DNA of 34,680 nt from Anaerolineales bacterium (GTDB taxonomy: Bacteria; Chloroflexota; Anaerolineae; Anaerolineales; Villigracilaceae): contig JABTTV010000002.1 in the NCBI GenBank assembly GCA_015075725.1, positions 1 through 34,680 of the forward strand. Reading direction: 5' to 3'. Under the pieces are notes generated by a model. The model had not been told where the DNA came from. It searched no databases and worked only from the letters and a program-made list of their open reading frames with translations. Shown here piece by piece: positions 21,759 through 29,030 of the stretch. Made by a program: the position numbers and the translations under genes. Numbering within the stretch: position 1 is the first letter of the stretch; every line of letters starts with the position of its first letter.

Positions 21759-23291
21759 ATGAGACGAAATCGTCACATTTGGTCCGCGTTTTTCGCGGCG
21801 GCCGCACTTGTATCGTCGAGCGGTATTTCGTCCGCGAAGGACAGCAGTATCGCCGGCGGAGCGGGATATACCATCGAACGCGAGAATGGGTCGCAGGCAT
21901 TGCGTATTCGTACGCATGCCGGGGCCAATATCGACACGCGCAAAATGGCCAAGGCCATCGGCATCACGCCGCATGCCATTCGGGCAGAAAACCCCACGAA
22001 AACCCTGGCGCTTTGCAAAACCGGCGGACGCTTCGCCATGAGCCCGGGCCTGCGCACGGTGGAAGATCGGCGGTCCAATGCCGTGTGGGAACGCTGTTCC
22101 ACGGAACAGCAGTACGTATACATGCTGCCTTCGAGCACGCTTACCGTATCCGGCAGCACATACCGCAGTTTTTCCGAACAGCAGGACGTGCTCGGAAACA
22201 TGGGACGATGCTCCACCGCCGCGTGCGCGATCGAAGAAGTAAAAAAGATCGCGGTCGGCGTACGTGAATGGCCAATCATCGAGAACGTGAACGGTTCCGA
22301 CGCCCCGTCCGTCGTCCGCGTTGGCGAGACCACCCCGTCGCGCCCGTTGCCGGCACAGCCGTCCATGTCCACTTTCTCGGCTGCCCGCACGACATTCCTT
22401 GCCGCGCTCGTCCCTGTGATTCGCGGCATCAGTCTCCATCTCATGGGGAGCCTCGCGGGACTTCTCGCGGTATGTTTCATCGGATTCCTCGGCGCCGTGC
22501 ATAAGTTGCGGAGAATGCGATCCGCAAAGGGCGCCGCAGAACGAGAGATCGTACAGCTCCGCATCACAAAGGACCGTTTGGAGCTCCACAGCCATCAGCT
22601 CGCAACGGAGCGCGACTACTACAAGAAGGCCCACCAGTATGTCGCGGAACGCCTTGTCGCGCAGTCGAATTTTCCGGCAGCGCAATCCCGAAGCGCCGCG
22701 GAGCAGCTCCGCGGTGAACGCGAGGAGTATCGCCGCGCATCGGAGTCGGAACGGAAGCGCGCCAATGCGTTGGATGCCGAGTTCCGGAACCTCGTGCGCT
22801 CTGTTCGGACCGCCTGCGGCGAAGAAAGCGCTCCCGTGTATATCGATCGCATGCCCGCGCCTTTGCTCGCGCGCGGCGCGGTCGAGCTCATTCGCTCAAA
22901 GCTCGGGCTGCCGGCATCGATTGAGGGCGAGAAACCGGGTCATGTAACCCAGCGCATGTTTGCGGTGATGCCGTCTGCCCGGACAACCCTGTCGGCATCC
23001 AAGGAGGATTCCGGCATTCGACGCAAGGTGAATGTTTCGGAGTCCCTCGCAGCTTCCGAAACGGCATCTTCCTCCATCATCGGACGGGAGTATCAATCGA
23101 GCTTTCCGAGCATCGTCAAAACCGAGCGGAACATGCCGGTGGTGAAACTGCCGCTCGTTCATGCAGGCGAACCCGCCTGGGAGTACGAAGCCGATGCGTC
23201 GGCTCCGTATCAATGGCCTGGCAGCACCAAGCTCGGCATCGGCGAGCGACGCATTCCCAAGGCCCCTACTTCGGGAATCACGGCCGCCTGA
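21759..23291 (+). CDS. Paralog 2: exported LysM-like domain, TM helix, short coiled coil
   Basis: A 510-residue protein related to the genes on each side. It has a signal peptide ending SSAKD and an exported domain with the same core: TRKMAKAIGITPHAIRAENP, then TKTLALC, RRSNAVWERC and EQQYVYMLPSSTL, plus the Cx4C pair (GRCSTAAC). A linker leads to a transmembrane helix (about 224-248, LMGSLAGLLAVCFIGFLGAV) followed by KLRRMR, which fits N-out/C-in topology. A coiled coil (about 255-345) and a disordered Ser/Pro-containing tail complete it. It lacks the C-terminal module present in paralogs 1 and 3. Strong AAAGGAG Shine-Dalgarno site. Inverted copies of the intergenic repeat flank the gene. 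Confidence 0.85.
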   Translation: MRRNRHIWSAFFAAAALVSSSGISSAKDSSIAGGAGYTIERENGSQALRIRTHAGANIDTRKMAKAIGITPHAIRAENPTKTLALCKTGGRFAMSPGLRTVEDRRSNAVWERCSTEQQYVYMLPSSTLTVSGSTYRSFSEQQDVLGNMGRCSTAACAIEEVKKIAVGVREWPIIENVNGSDAPSVVRVGETTPSRPLPAQPSMSTFSAARTTFLAALVPVIRGISLHLMGSLAGLLAVCFIGFLGAVHKLRRMRSAKGAAEREIVQLRITKDRLELHSHQLATERDYYKKAHQYVAERLVAQSNFPAAQSRSAAEQLRGEREEYRRASESERKRANALDAEFRNLVRSVRTACGEESAPVYIDRMPAPLLARGAVELIRSKLGLPASIEGEKPGHVTQRMFAVMPSARTTLSASKEDSGIRRKVNVSESLAASETASSSIIGREYQSSFPSIVKTERNMPVVKLPLVHAGEPAWEYEADASAPYQWPGSTKLGIGERRIPKAPTSGITAA

Positions 23292-23417
23292 CACAAGATG
23301 CATCGAAGCCTCCGAACGCCATTCAGCTTCTCTTGTCTTGCATGAATTGGGATGACCGGTCTGCTTGTTTGAACAGATATGCGCATATTATGCACCTTCG
23401 GTGAAAGGACACCGCGT

Positions 23418-23432
23418 TTCGCCGGCGGCGAA
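23418..23432. repeat. GC-rich palindrome downstream of paralog 2 (a)
   Basis: TTCGCCGGCGGCGAA: TTCGCC/GGCGAA stem with a three-base loop. Confidence 0.7.
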
Positions 23433-23467
23433 GCACACAACCTCCAATCTCATGGGTGACGACCCTC

Positions 23468-23482
23468 TTCGCCGGTGGCGAA
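23468..23482. repeat. GC-rich palindrome downstream of paralog 2 (b)
   Basis: TTCGCCGGTGGCGAA, one base different from the copy at 23418-23432, 50 bases further on and followed by AAAAAA. Confidence 0.7.
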
Positions 23483-23496
23483 AAAAACGTCTACTC

Positions 23497-23529
23497 AAAA
23501 CGCCCAACTTCCGCGGAACGGGCGTTTTT
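23497..23529 (+). terminator. Rho-independent terminator of paralog 2
   Basis: AAAACGCCC (23497-23505) and GGGCGTTTTT (23520-23529) form a stem with a 14-base loop. Confidence 0.75.
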
Positions 23530-23544
23530 GAATTACGCGAATGA

Positions 23545-23820
23545 CTCAGAGCTAAGAATCATGGGCCTCGGGGCTATGGCAAAGCTAAGGGCACAGAGCC
23601 AAGGGCTAAGGGAAACAGGTTACGAGTTATGGGTTATGGAGAAGATTATAGATGTGAGCTTTTGTGAATTGGGAAAGAGGGCAAAGGGAAGGGTTATGGG
23701 GTTCGGGGAGAATTATGCTCCCCCTACATAACTACGTCCTACGCACTATGTCCTTTTCGCATCCCGTTCACCGTATGGTCCAAGGCTCATGGCCCACGGC
23801 CAACCTCCCACACTCTCGGT
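23545..23820. repeat. Intergenic word-like repeat, copy 5 (inverted)
   Basis: Inverse orientation relative to copy 4. Contains GGGCTAAGGG, GTTCGGGGAGAATTATGC and CCCCTACATAACTACGTCC, diverged forms of the same modules. With copy 4 it brackets paralog 2. Confidence 0.75.
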
Positions 23821-23836
23821 CCCTCACCACCATTTC

Positions 23837-23865
23837 TTGACATGATTTTCAGGAACATGTGCAGT
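23837..23865 (+). promoter_or_regulatory. Putative promoter of paralog 3
   Basis: TTGACA (23837-23842), 17-base spacer, TGCAGT (23860-23865). Perfect -35, poor -10. The leader would be about 55 bases and ends with AAAGGAGG before the ATG at 23929. Confidence 0.4.
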
Positions 23866-23928
23866 AGAACCGCAGAGACGGAATATGCCGTCACTGCATT
23901 GGACTTCGACAACAGGAAAGGAGGGGAC

Positions 23929-26169
23929 ATGAAGCGAGTCAATCATCTCGTGATCGCTGTCCTCGCAACCGGCTGTACGCTTACCGCCATGGCCGGGATG
24001 GCTCTCGCGCACCCAGCGCGTGTCGATCCCGGCATTGATTTTCACATGGATCCGAAAGATCCAGATCGCGTCATTGTCCACGAAGGGGCTCAATTCACCA
24101 CGGACAATTTCGCGCGGACGTTCAAGGTGGATCCGTTCACTATCCGCGCGCTGAACCCCGAAGGAACCATTGCGACCTGCCTCATCAAGGGGAAGATGAA
24201 AGTGTCGCCCGGTCTTTCGGGCCTGGAGCTGCGCCGGAGCAATGCCATTTGGGACAATTGCCCGGAAGAGCAGCGCTTCGTCTTCATTGTCCCGGGATCT
24301 GCTATCCGCCTGCGCGGAGAACTTCCCGAGACGAACGTGGAATCTCTGGATGAAGCGCCGCCGCCATCGCCGGAACCGAAGGCCTCGGAACCTGTTCCGG
24401 CTCCATTTACGGCGCCAACATCCGCCCCCATGTCCGGGGCGCCAGCGCTTCCGCCGGCTCCGGAAAAGATTTCGGCCGCCGGCGATCGTGAAGACGTGGC
24501 GGCGCTCCGCCGCGATCTTGCATTGCAAGCCGAACGCATTCATGCGCTGGAGGCGGACAATCGTCTCCGCACCGCTTTTCTCGTCATTTGCGCATTCCTC
24601 ATGCTCGCCTTTGGCGTATTGTGGCGGAATGCGTCGCGGAACGCGGCAGGACTCCGCCGCATGCGCCATGAACGCGACGAGGTCGTGAACGAACGCGACG
24701 GACTCCATGCGGAACACGCGCGTCTCATGCGGAAATACGACGCCAAAACCGCAGAATTGAGCCGGGCTCAAGAAGATCTCGTCCGCGCGAATGCGGCGTT
24801 GGTACAAAAAGAACGTGAACGGACGCGTATGGCGTCCGAGTTCGCGAAATTGCGGGACGAAGACCTTCCCCGCGCGAGAGAAGCCATTCCGCCAGCCATG
24901 GTTTCGGAAATCATGGCGACACGGACGTCATTCGACGTCATGGAGCGCCTCCTGGGCGGCTCTGCACCGTCATCGCGCGATTTGCCCGTGGGAGAACGGG
25001 CGCGGCACGTACAACGCCTTCTCGAAGCTTCGGCAGCGCGCCTGAAGGACAGCGCCACGCGCGTGTATATGGCGGCGCGCCTGGATCCGCCGGATCACGA
25101 GGCGGGTCAGCTGGATTTTGCGCCGCTGGATGCGCTTTCGCACAAGATTCAGCGTTTCTACGACTCCGTGGAGTCGCAGTCCGAACTGCTCGCGAGAGTG
25201 GCCGCGATTCCCGAATTGGACGGTGAGCCGGAAGAACGCGTTCGAACCTATGCGGAGCTTTTGGAAGAGAATGCGTCGCTCAAGGCGCAGCTCGCCTCCC
25301 AAGGGCAGGAGCGCATCGCGTCCGAGCCAGCATCCCCGGATGCTCCGCACGGCGAACCCATGCCTACGGTGGATGAAAATGCCGATCCGCAGGGCGGCTC
25401 CGGCCATCAGGACATCGTCGCCGCGCTCATCGCTGATCCCGTGGAAGAAACCTATGCTCCGGGCTCCGTTCGCGGAGCTCTGGATGATGATTTCCAGGAT
25501 GAGCAGACGCTTGTCCGGAACGCGCTGCAAGAAACGCGGGCGCGCGACCGCATGCGGAGCGCCGTCATTCTAAAATCCGAAAGCGGTGAGCATGCCTCCG
25601 AGGAGGCGCAGGTTCCCGATCGGCGGGAGCAGGAGCTTTCCGACGATTCGGCTCCTGCCCATCGGTCCACGGGAACCACCACCATGGGGATGGCGGCCGT
25701 CTCCATGAACGCCCTGACACTCGCGGAACGCAGGCATTTTATCGGCGCGATCGACTGGATGACGAGCCGGTATTCCCACGAAATGCCGTTTACAGTCGGT
25801 ACGGCCGTGGAACTGTCCGCGTTCAGCCTTCTGTGCAAAATGCATGTGTACTCCAATGGCCGCCTTCTTCAGCTCGGCGAGCTGTCGCGGCCGGGCGTGT
25901 GCGAGTCGCTGTCGCCGCCGGAGGAAAACGGACCCGATCCAGCTCCGGTGGAAATGACGCGCAAAGACATCGTGGCGCTGTTCACGGATATCCTGCAAAA
26001 GGTCACCTCTTCACGGCCGTTTGAAATCCGTACGTCGCACGAGCTTTCCTGCCTGTACCGTCTGGCAGGGCTCAGCATTCGATGCGGCCATGACTGCATC
26101 CGGCTCTTTCAGCTTTCCGACCCGCGGGTGTATCAGGGTTTGAATATTGGAAAAGAAGTCTCCGGGTAA
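23929..26169 (+). CDS. Paralog 3: exported LysM-like domain, TM helix, coiled coil, two C-terminal modules
   Basis: A 746-residue protein. It has a signal peptide ending GMALA and an exported domain with the clearest LysM-like core of the three (FARTFKVDPFTIRALNPEGT, then CLIKGKMKVSPG), followed by RRSNAIWDNC and EEQRFVFIVPGS. The Cx4C pair of the other paralogs is absent. A Pro/Ala-rich linker precedes the transmembrane helix (about 214-233) and an NASRN...RRMRHERD basic stretch. A coiled coil (about 235-310) and an acidic, probably disordered region come next. Two copies of the C-terminal module end the protein (about 594-660 and 674-746). The start is set by AAAGGAGG; the frame is open further upstream to 23842. 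Confidence 0.85.
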   Translation: MKRVNHLVIAVLATGCTLTAMAGMALAHPARVDPGIDFHMDPKDPDRVIVHEGAQFTTDNFARTFKVDPFTIRALNPEGTIATCLIKGKMKVSPGLSGLELRRSNAIWDNCPEEQRFVFIVPGSAIRLRGELPETNVESLDEAPPPSPEPKASEPVPAPFTAPTSAPMSGAPALPPAPEKISAAGDREDVAALRRDLALQAERIHALEADNRLRTAFLVICAFLMLAFGVLWRNASRNAAGLRRMRHERDEVVNERDGLHAEHARLMRKYDAKTAELSRAQEDLVRANAALVQKERERTRMASEFAKLRDEDLPRAREAIPPAMVSEIMATRTSFDVMERLLGGSAPSSRDLPVGERARHVQRLLEASAARLKDSATRVYMAARLDPPDHEAGQLDFAPLDALSHKIQRFYDSVESQSELLARVAAIPELDGEPEERVRTYAELLEENASLKAQLASQGQERIASEPASPDAPHGEPMPTVDENADPQGGSGHQDIVAALIADPVEETYAPGSVRGALDDDFQDEQTLVRNALQETRARDRMRSAVILKSESGEHASEEAQVPDRREQELSDDSAPAHRSTGTTTMGMAAVSMNALTLAERRHFIGAIDWMTSRYSHEMPFTVGTAVELSAFSLLCKMHVYSNGRLLQLGELSRPGVCESLSPPEENGPDPAPVEMTRKDIVALFTDILQKVTSSRPFEIRTSHELSCLYRLAGLSIRCGHDCIRLFQLSDPRVYQGLNIGKEVSG

Positions 26170-26229
26170 GCGCCGTGCGTCCCGGCCACGATTTCGTGGA
26201 ACTGTCGCACCTTCGGGCCCGCCTGCCCG

Positions 26230-26249
26230 TTCCGCCGCCGGCGGACGAA
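26230..26249. repeat. GC-rich palindrome downstream of paralog 3
   Basis: TTCCGCCGCCGGCGGACGAA, related to the TTCGCCGGnGGCGAA hairpins after paralogs 1 and 2. Confidence 0.55.
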
Positions 26250-26262
26250 ACGGTCTCATGAT

Positions 26263-26297
26263 AACACCCAGCTCCGGACTCGAGCTGGGTGTTTTCG
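26263..26297 (+). terminator. Rho-independent terminator of paralog 3
   Basis: AACACCCAGCTC (26263-26274) and GAGCTGGGTGTT (26282-26293) form a 12-base-pair stem followed by TT. Confidence 0.85.
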
Positions 26298-26311
26298 ATA
26301 CGCCGTCATGC

Positions 26312-26340
26312 TTGACAATATGCGCAATATTCCCTATGCT
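26312..26340 (+). promoter_or_regulatory. Promoter of rpsF
   Basis: TTGACA (26312-26317), 17-base spacer, TATGCT (26335-26340). Start near 26347, giving a leader of about 93 bases. Confidence 0.75.
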
Positions 26341-26346
26341 CGCCCC

Positions 26347-26439
26347 ACTTCTAAACATAAGAGGCCGTCCATATTCCGGCTCCGGCCGGTTTGCTCCCGA
26401 ACATCCGCCCGCGGGTTTCAGGGAGACGTGCCTAAAGAC
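26347..26439 (+). promoter_or_regulatory. Long rpsF leader, possible S6:S18 control element
   Basis: The leader contains CCGGCTCCGGCCGG and CCGCCCGCGGG, which can form stems. Several bacterial rpsF leaders carry an S6:S18-binding structure with a CCG-containing bulge. The match here is only suggestive; position and length are the main support. Confidence 0.3.
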
Positions 26440-26979
26440 ATGCGAGAGTACGAACTTCTGTATATTGTGCCGACGAGCTTTACGGAGGAAGAGCTCGGAA
26501 ACGTGGAAAAAAATGTCTCCGCCATTCTCGAAAAGAATGCGGCGACGGTTGTAAAAACGCTCCGTCTCGGAAAGCTCCGTTTCGCGTACCCGATAAAGCA
26601 TGAAACGTACGGACACTATGTGCTTTTGCGCTTTCAGTCCGAACCGGGCGCGGTTATTGGCGTAAGCGAAGGCCTCCGTCTGATTCCGAAGGAAGTCCTC
26701 CGATACATTATTCTGAATGCCGAGGAGGCGGGCGGGGAGTTCAGGCTCGTGCAATTCCAGCCGGTTGTGGTGGAGGACAAGCGAAAGATGCGTCCTCGAA
26801 AAGGAGCGCCGACAAAGCAGGAGAGTCCTGAAAAGGAGCGAGAGGAACAAAAAGCCGGCGTCGCGGCCCTGGAAGGTTCAAAGGAGGTTCGGCCTGCCGA
26901 AGCGGAAGCAAAGCTTGAACAGCTTTCCGCCGAGGATCTTCAGAAAAAGATTGATGAGGCTTTGGATGAAAAGGCGTAA
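26440..26979 (+). CDS. rpsF: 30S ribosomal protein bS6 with long charged tail
   Basis: A 179-residue protein. Residues 1-95 are bS6: MREYELLYIVP, LGKLRFAYPIKHETYGHYVLLRF and VLRYIILNAEE. The rest is a Lys/Glu/Ala-rich extension (PRKGAPTKQESPEKEREEQK...) about twice as long as the usual acidic tail. bS6 binds 16S rRNA with bS18 in the platform of the 30S subunit. The frame is open upstream to 26308, but the ribosomal protein starts at the Met at 26440. It heads the order rpsF-ssb-rpsR seen in many bacteria. Confidence 0.93.
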   Translation: MREYELLYIVPTSFTEEELGNVEKNVSAILEKNAATVVKTLRLGKLRFAYPIKHETYGHYVLLRFQSEPGAVIGVSEGLRLIPKEVLRYIILNAEEAGGEFRLVQFQPVVVEDKRKMRPRKGAPTKQESPEKEREEQKAGVAALEGSKEVRPAEAEAKLEQLSAEDLQKKIDEALDEKA

Positions 26980-27001
26980 CAAAGCGGAAATTTGTCTCGC
27001 T

Positions 27002-27024
27002 TGACAGGATATCCTGACCTGTCA
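27002..27024. promoter_or_regulatory. Inverted repeat between rpsF and ssb
   Basis: TGACAGG (27002-27008) pairs with CCTGTCA (27018-27024); inside lies the perfect palindrome CAGGATATCCTG (27005-27016). It overlaps a TTGACA hexamer (27001-27006). It could be an operator over an internal ssb promoter or an RNA hairpin; there is no U tract. Confidence 0.45.
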
Positions 27025-27066
27025 CGCTAAAAGTATCCCCCCGCCTCACTATTACGTTTCATTCAT

Positions 27067-27513
27067 ATGATGAATCTCAATCGAGCCATGATTATCGGCA
27101 ATCTTACGCGCGATCCAGAGGTCCGGACCACCACAAGCGGCCAGACCGTCGCCAACTTCGCCGTCGCCACGAACAGTATGTGGACGGATGCGCAGGGGCA
27201 AAAACAGGAACGCACCGAATTTCACAATGTGGTCGCCTGGGCGCGCCTCGGCGAAATCGTCGGTCAATACCTTACCAAGGGCCGAAAGGTGTATGTGGAA
27301 GGACGCCTGCAGACTCGCGACTGGGAAACGCCGGACGGACAAAAGCGCCAGCGCACGGAAATCGTCGCCGAAAACGTGATTATGCTCGATAAGGCCCCGC
27401 AGAGCGGAGAACCTCTGCAGGCCGCCACCCCGGTCCCGGCTCACGCCGGGGCCCCGGCGGTCGAGAAGACCATGGGAGAGGAAGAAATAAAAGTCGAGGA
27501 CATCCCGTTCTAG
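27067..27513 (+). CDS. ssb: Single-stranded DNA-binding protein
   Basis: A 148-residue OB-fold protein: MNLNRAMIIGNLTRDPEVRTTTSGQTVANFAVATN, then TEFHNVVAWARLGEIVGQYLTKGRKVYVEGRLQTRDWE. A Pro/Ala-rich linker leads to the acidic tip EEEIKVEDIPF, the usual docking site for repair and replication proteins. Start may be the first or second of two adjacent ATGs (27067 or 27070); homologs favour the second. It lies between rpsF and rpsR, as in many bacteria, but here separated from both by regulatory or repeat sequence. Confidence 0.96.
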   Translation: MMNLNRAMIIGNLTRDPEVRTTTSGQTVANFAVATNSMWTDAQGQKQERTEFHNVVAWARLGEIVGQYLTKGRKVYVEGRLQTRDWETPDGQKRQRTEIVAENVIMLDKAPQSGEPLQAATPVPAHAGAPAVEKTMGEEEIKVEDIPF

Positions 27514-27552
27514 CATCCACGAACCGCAGAGGTCCATCATATCTCCGTCTAG

Positions 27553-27632
27553 AAGCGACCGTTCCAAAGTTCCAGGGTTTCAGGGTTGTAGCGTTCAAAA
27601 ATCCTAACCCTAAAATTCTGGAACCTTAGAAC
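27553..27632. repeat. Hairpin repeat type B, copy 2
   Basis: AAGTTCCAG and CTGGAACCTT, plus CAGGGTT and AACCCT, pair into a long imperfect hairpin. The core TTTCAGGGTTGT is shared with 14120-14189. The rest of the gap up to rpsR (27633-27757) contains CTACGTACTACGAACTACTAACTAC-type words of the other repeat family and no ORF. Confidence 0.65.
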
Positions 27633-27757
27633 CGCTCCACGAACCACCGCCTACAAACTACGTACTACGAACTACTAACTACCCCTGAGCCATCACCAAT
27701 CTCCGGTGCCGCGATTCACCCGGATCCGGCATGCTGCGAGACTCGTGACCCCCTATT

Positions 27758-27979
27758 ATGGCCAAACAGCCAGTAAAAGACCGCCAGTGTTTCTTCTGCA
27801 AGAACAATAAGGACGTCATCGATTACAAAGACACGGATCAGCTCCGGCGTTACCTTTCGAGTTTCGGGAAAATCGTGCCGCGCAAGCGTTCCGGCGTGTG
27901 CGCCTGGCATCAGCGCAAGCTTGCGAACGCCATCAAGCGCAGCCGTTTTATGGGTCTTTTGCCGTATTTGGTGCGATAG
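27758..27979 (+). CDS. rpsR: 30S ribosomal protein bS18
   Basis: A 73-residue protein with the bS18 core: DVIDYKDTDQLRRYLSSFGKIVPRKRSGVCAWHQRKLANAIKRSRFMGLLPYL. It keeps a putative zinc site, C-x2-C at Cys11/Cys14 (CFFC) plus C-x2-H in GVCAWH, as in C+ forms of the protein. Partner of bS6 in the 30S platform. No Shine-Dalgarno site is visible. Confidence 0.96.
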   Translation: MAKQPVKDRQCFFCKNNKDVIDYKDTDQLRRYLSSFGKIVPRKRSGVCAWHQRKLANAIKRSRFMGLLPYLVR

Positions 27980-28007
27980 TATTGCGGATGTTTTTTCGGC
28001 ACGAATC

Positions 28008-28994
28008 ATGAATATTGAATGGTTAAAACAAAAGGCTGCCGCGGTGAAGGCCATTCGGCAGTTTTTTGATGAGCGCGGATATACGGAAATGCATACGCCG
28101 CGGCTCGTGGGGCTTCCCGGTCAGGAGCCGCATCTCGAACCGTTCTGGACGGAAGTTATCGAACAGGGTGGCGCGCCGCATCCCGCCGCTCTCGTCACGA
28201 GCCCGGAATATTCCATGAAGAAACTCCTGGCCGCGGGAATGGATCGTATCTACGACCTCGGCCCGTGTTTTCGAAATGAAGAACCGTTCGACGGCTCGCA
28301 TGACCCGGAGTTTTTAATGCTTGAGTGGTATCGGAAAAATGCCGACCTCGATTCATTAATGGATGAGACGGAGGAAATGGTGAAGGCCGTGAGGCGTGAG
28401 CCGTGGGCCGTGGGGCAGAGCTCGCTGATACCTGACGGGCCGTTCCGGAGAGTGACATGCGAAGAGGCGTGGAGAATGTATGCGGGCACCGAACTCGCTC
28501 CGCTGCTCGAAGATCGGGAAGCAATGGCGCGCGTCGCGTTGGAACATGGCCAGACCGTTTCAGAGAGCGACAGTTGGGACGACATCTATTTCAAGATCTT
28601 CCTCTCCGCAATCGAGCCGAAGCTCGGGAGCGAACCGACCTTTCTGTATCGCTATCCTGCCTCGCAGGCCGCGCTTGCTCGACGCACGACGAACGACCAA
28701 CGTTTTGCGGACCGTGTTGAGCTCTATATCGGCGGCCTGGAACTCGCGAACGGCTTTGCGGAACTTACGGATGCGAACGAACAACGCAAGCGCTTTCTTG
28801 AAGAGCAAGAGATGCGTCGGAAGCTCGGAAAAGACGTCTGGCCGGTTGACGAAGCGCTTCTCCGAGCATTGCCGGACATGGGAAATACGGTGGGCACGGC
28901 ATTCGGCGTGGATCGATTCGCTATGCTTCTTACGGGTGCGGCGTCCATAAACGAGGTTATTCCGTTCTCTGCCCGCGAACGTTTCAGCCGTTGA
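28008..28994 (+). CDS. epmA: EF-P lysine ligase, EpmA/GenX/PoxA-type
   Basis: A 328-residue class II aaRS-like enzyme lacking the anticodon-binding domain of LysRS, close to the 325 residues of E. coli EpmA. Signatures: TPRLVGLPGQEPHLEPF, VTSPEYSMKKLLAAGMDRIYDLGPCFRNEEPFDGSHDPEFLMLEWYR (motif 2), and GGLELANGFAELTDANEQRKRF plus GTAFGVDRFAMLLTG (motif 3). EpmA attaches (R)-beta-lysine, or less well alpha-lysine, to EF-P, which relieves ribosome stalling at proline runs. The efp gene follows 36 bases later, which supports this assignment over a plain lysyl-tRNA synthetase. No EpmB-type aminomutase is in the window. The ATG at 28008 is chosen because the N-terminus matches homologs; the frame opens at 27921 inside rpsR. 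Confidence 0.92.
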   Translation: MNIEWLKQKAAAVKAIRQFFDERGYTEMHTPRLVGLPGQEPHLEPFWTEVIEQGGAPHPAALVTSPEYSMKKLLAAGMDRIYDLGPCFRNEEPFDGSHDPEFLMLEWYRKNADLDSLMDETEEMVKAVRREPWAVGQSSLIPDGPFRRVTCEEAWRMYAGTELAPLLEDREAMARVALEHGQTVSESDSWDDIYFKIFLSAIEPKLGSEPTFLYRYPASQAALARRTTNDQRFADRVELYIGGLELANGFAELTDANEQRKRFLEEQEMRRKLGKDVWPVDEALLRALPDMGNTVGTAFGVDRFAMLLTGAASINEVIPFSARERFSR

Positions 28995-29019
28995 CGAAAC
29001 GCAAAGCTTCGCGCATACT
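28991..29019 (+). promoter_or_regulatory. Promoter of efp
   Basis: TTGACG (28991-28996), 17-base spacer, CATACT (29014-29019). Start near 29026, about five bases before the ATG. The -35 contains the stop codon of epmA. Confidence 0.75.
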
Positions 29020-29030
29020 CACGCCCGTAT

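Noticed and set aside
21693..24807. Long minus-strand ORFs opposite paralogs 2 and 3 (327-330 residues)
   Set aside because: Shadow frames of the paralogs; similarity among them only mirrors the similarity of the sense genes.
28008..28994. Lysyl-tRNA synthetase
   Set aside because: At 328 residues it lacks the N-terminal anticodon-binding domain, and its motif 2 and motif 3 regions match EpmA/GenX; efp follows directly.
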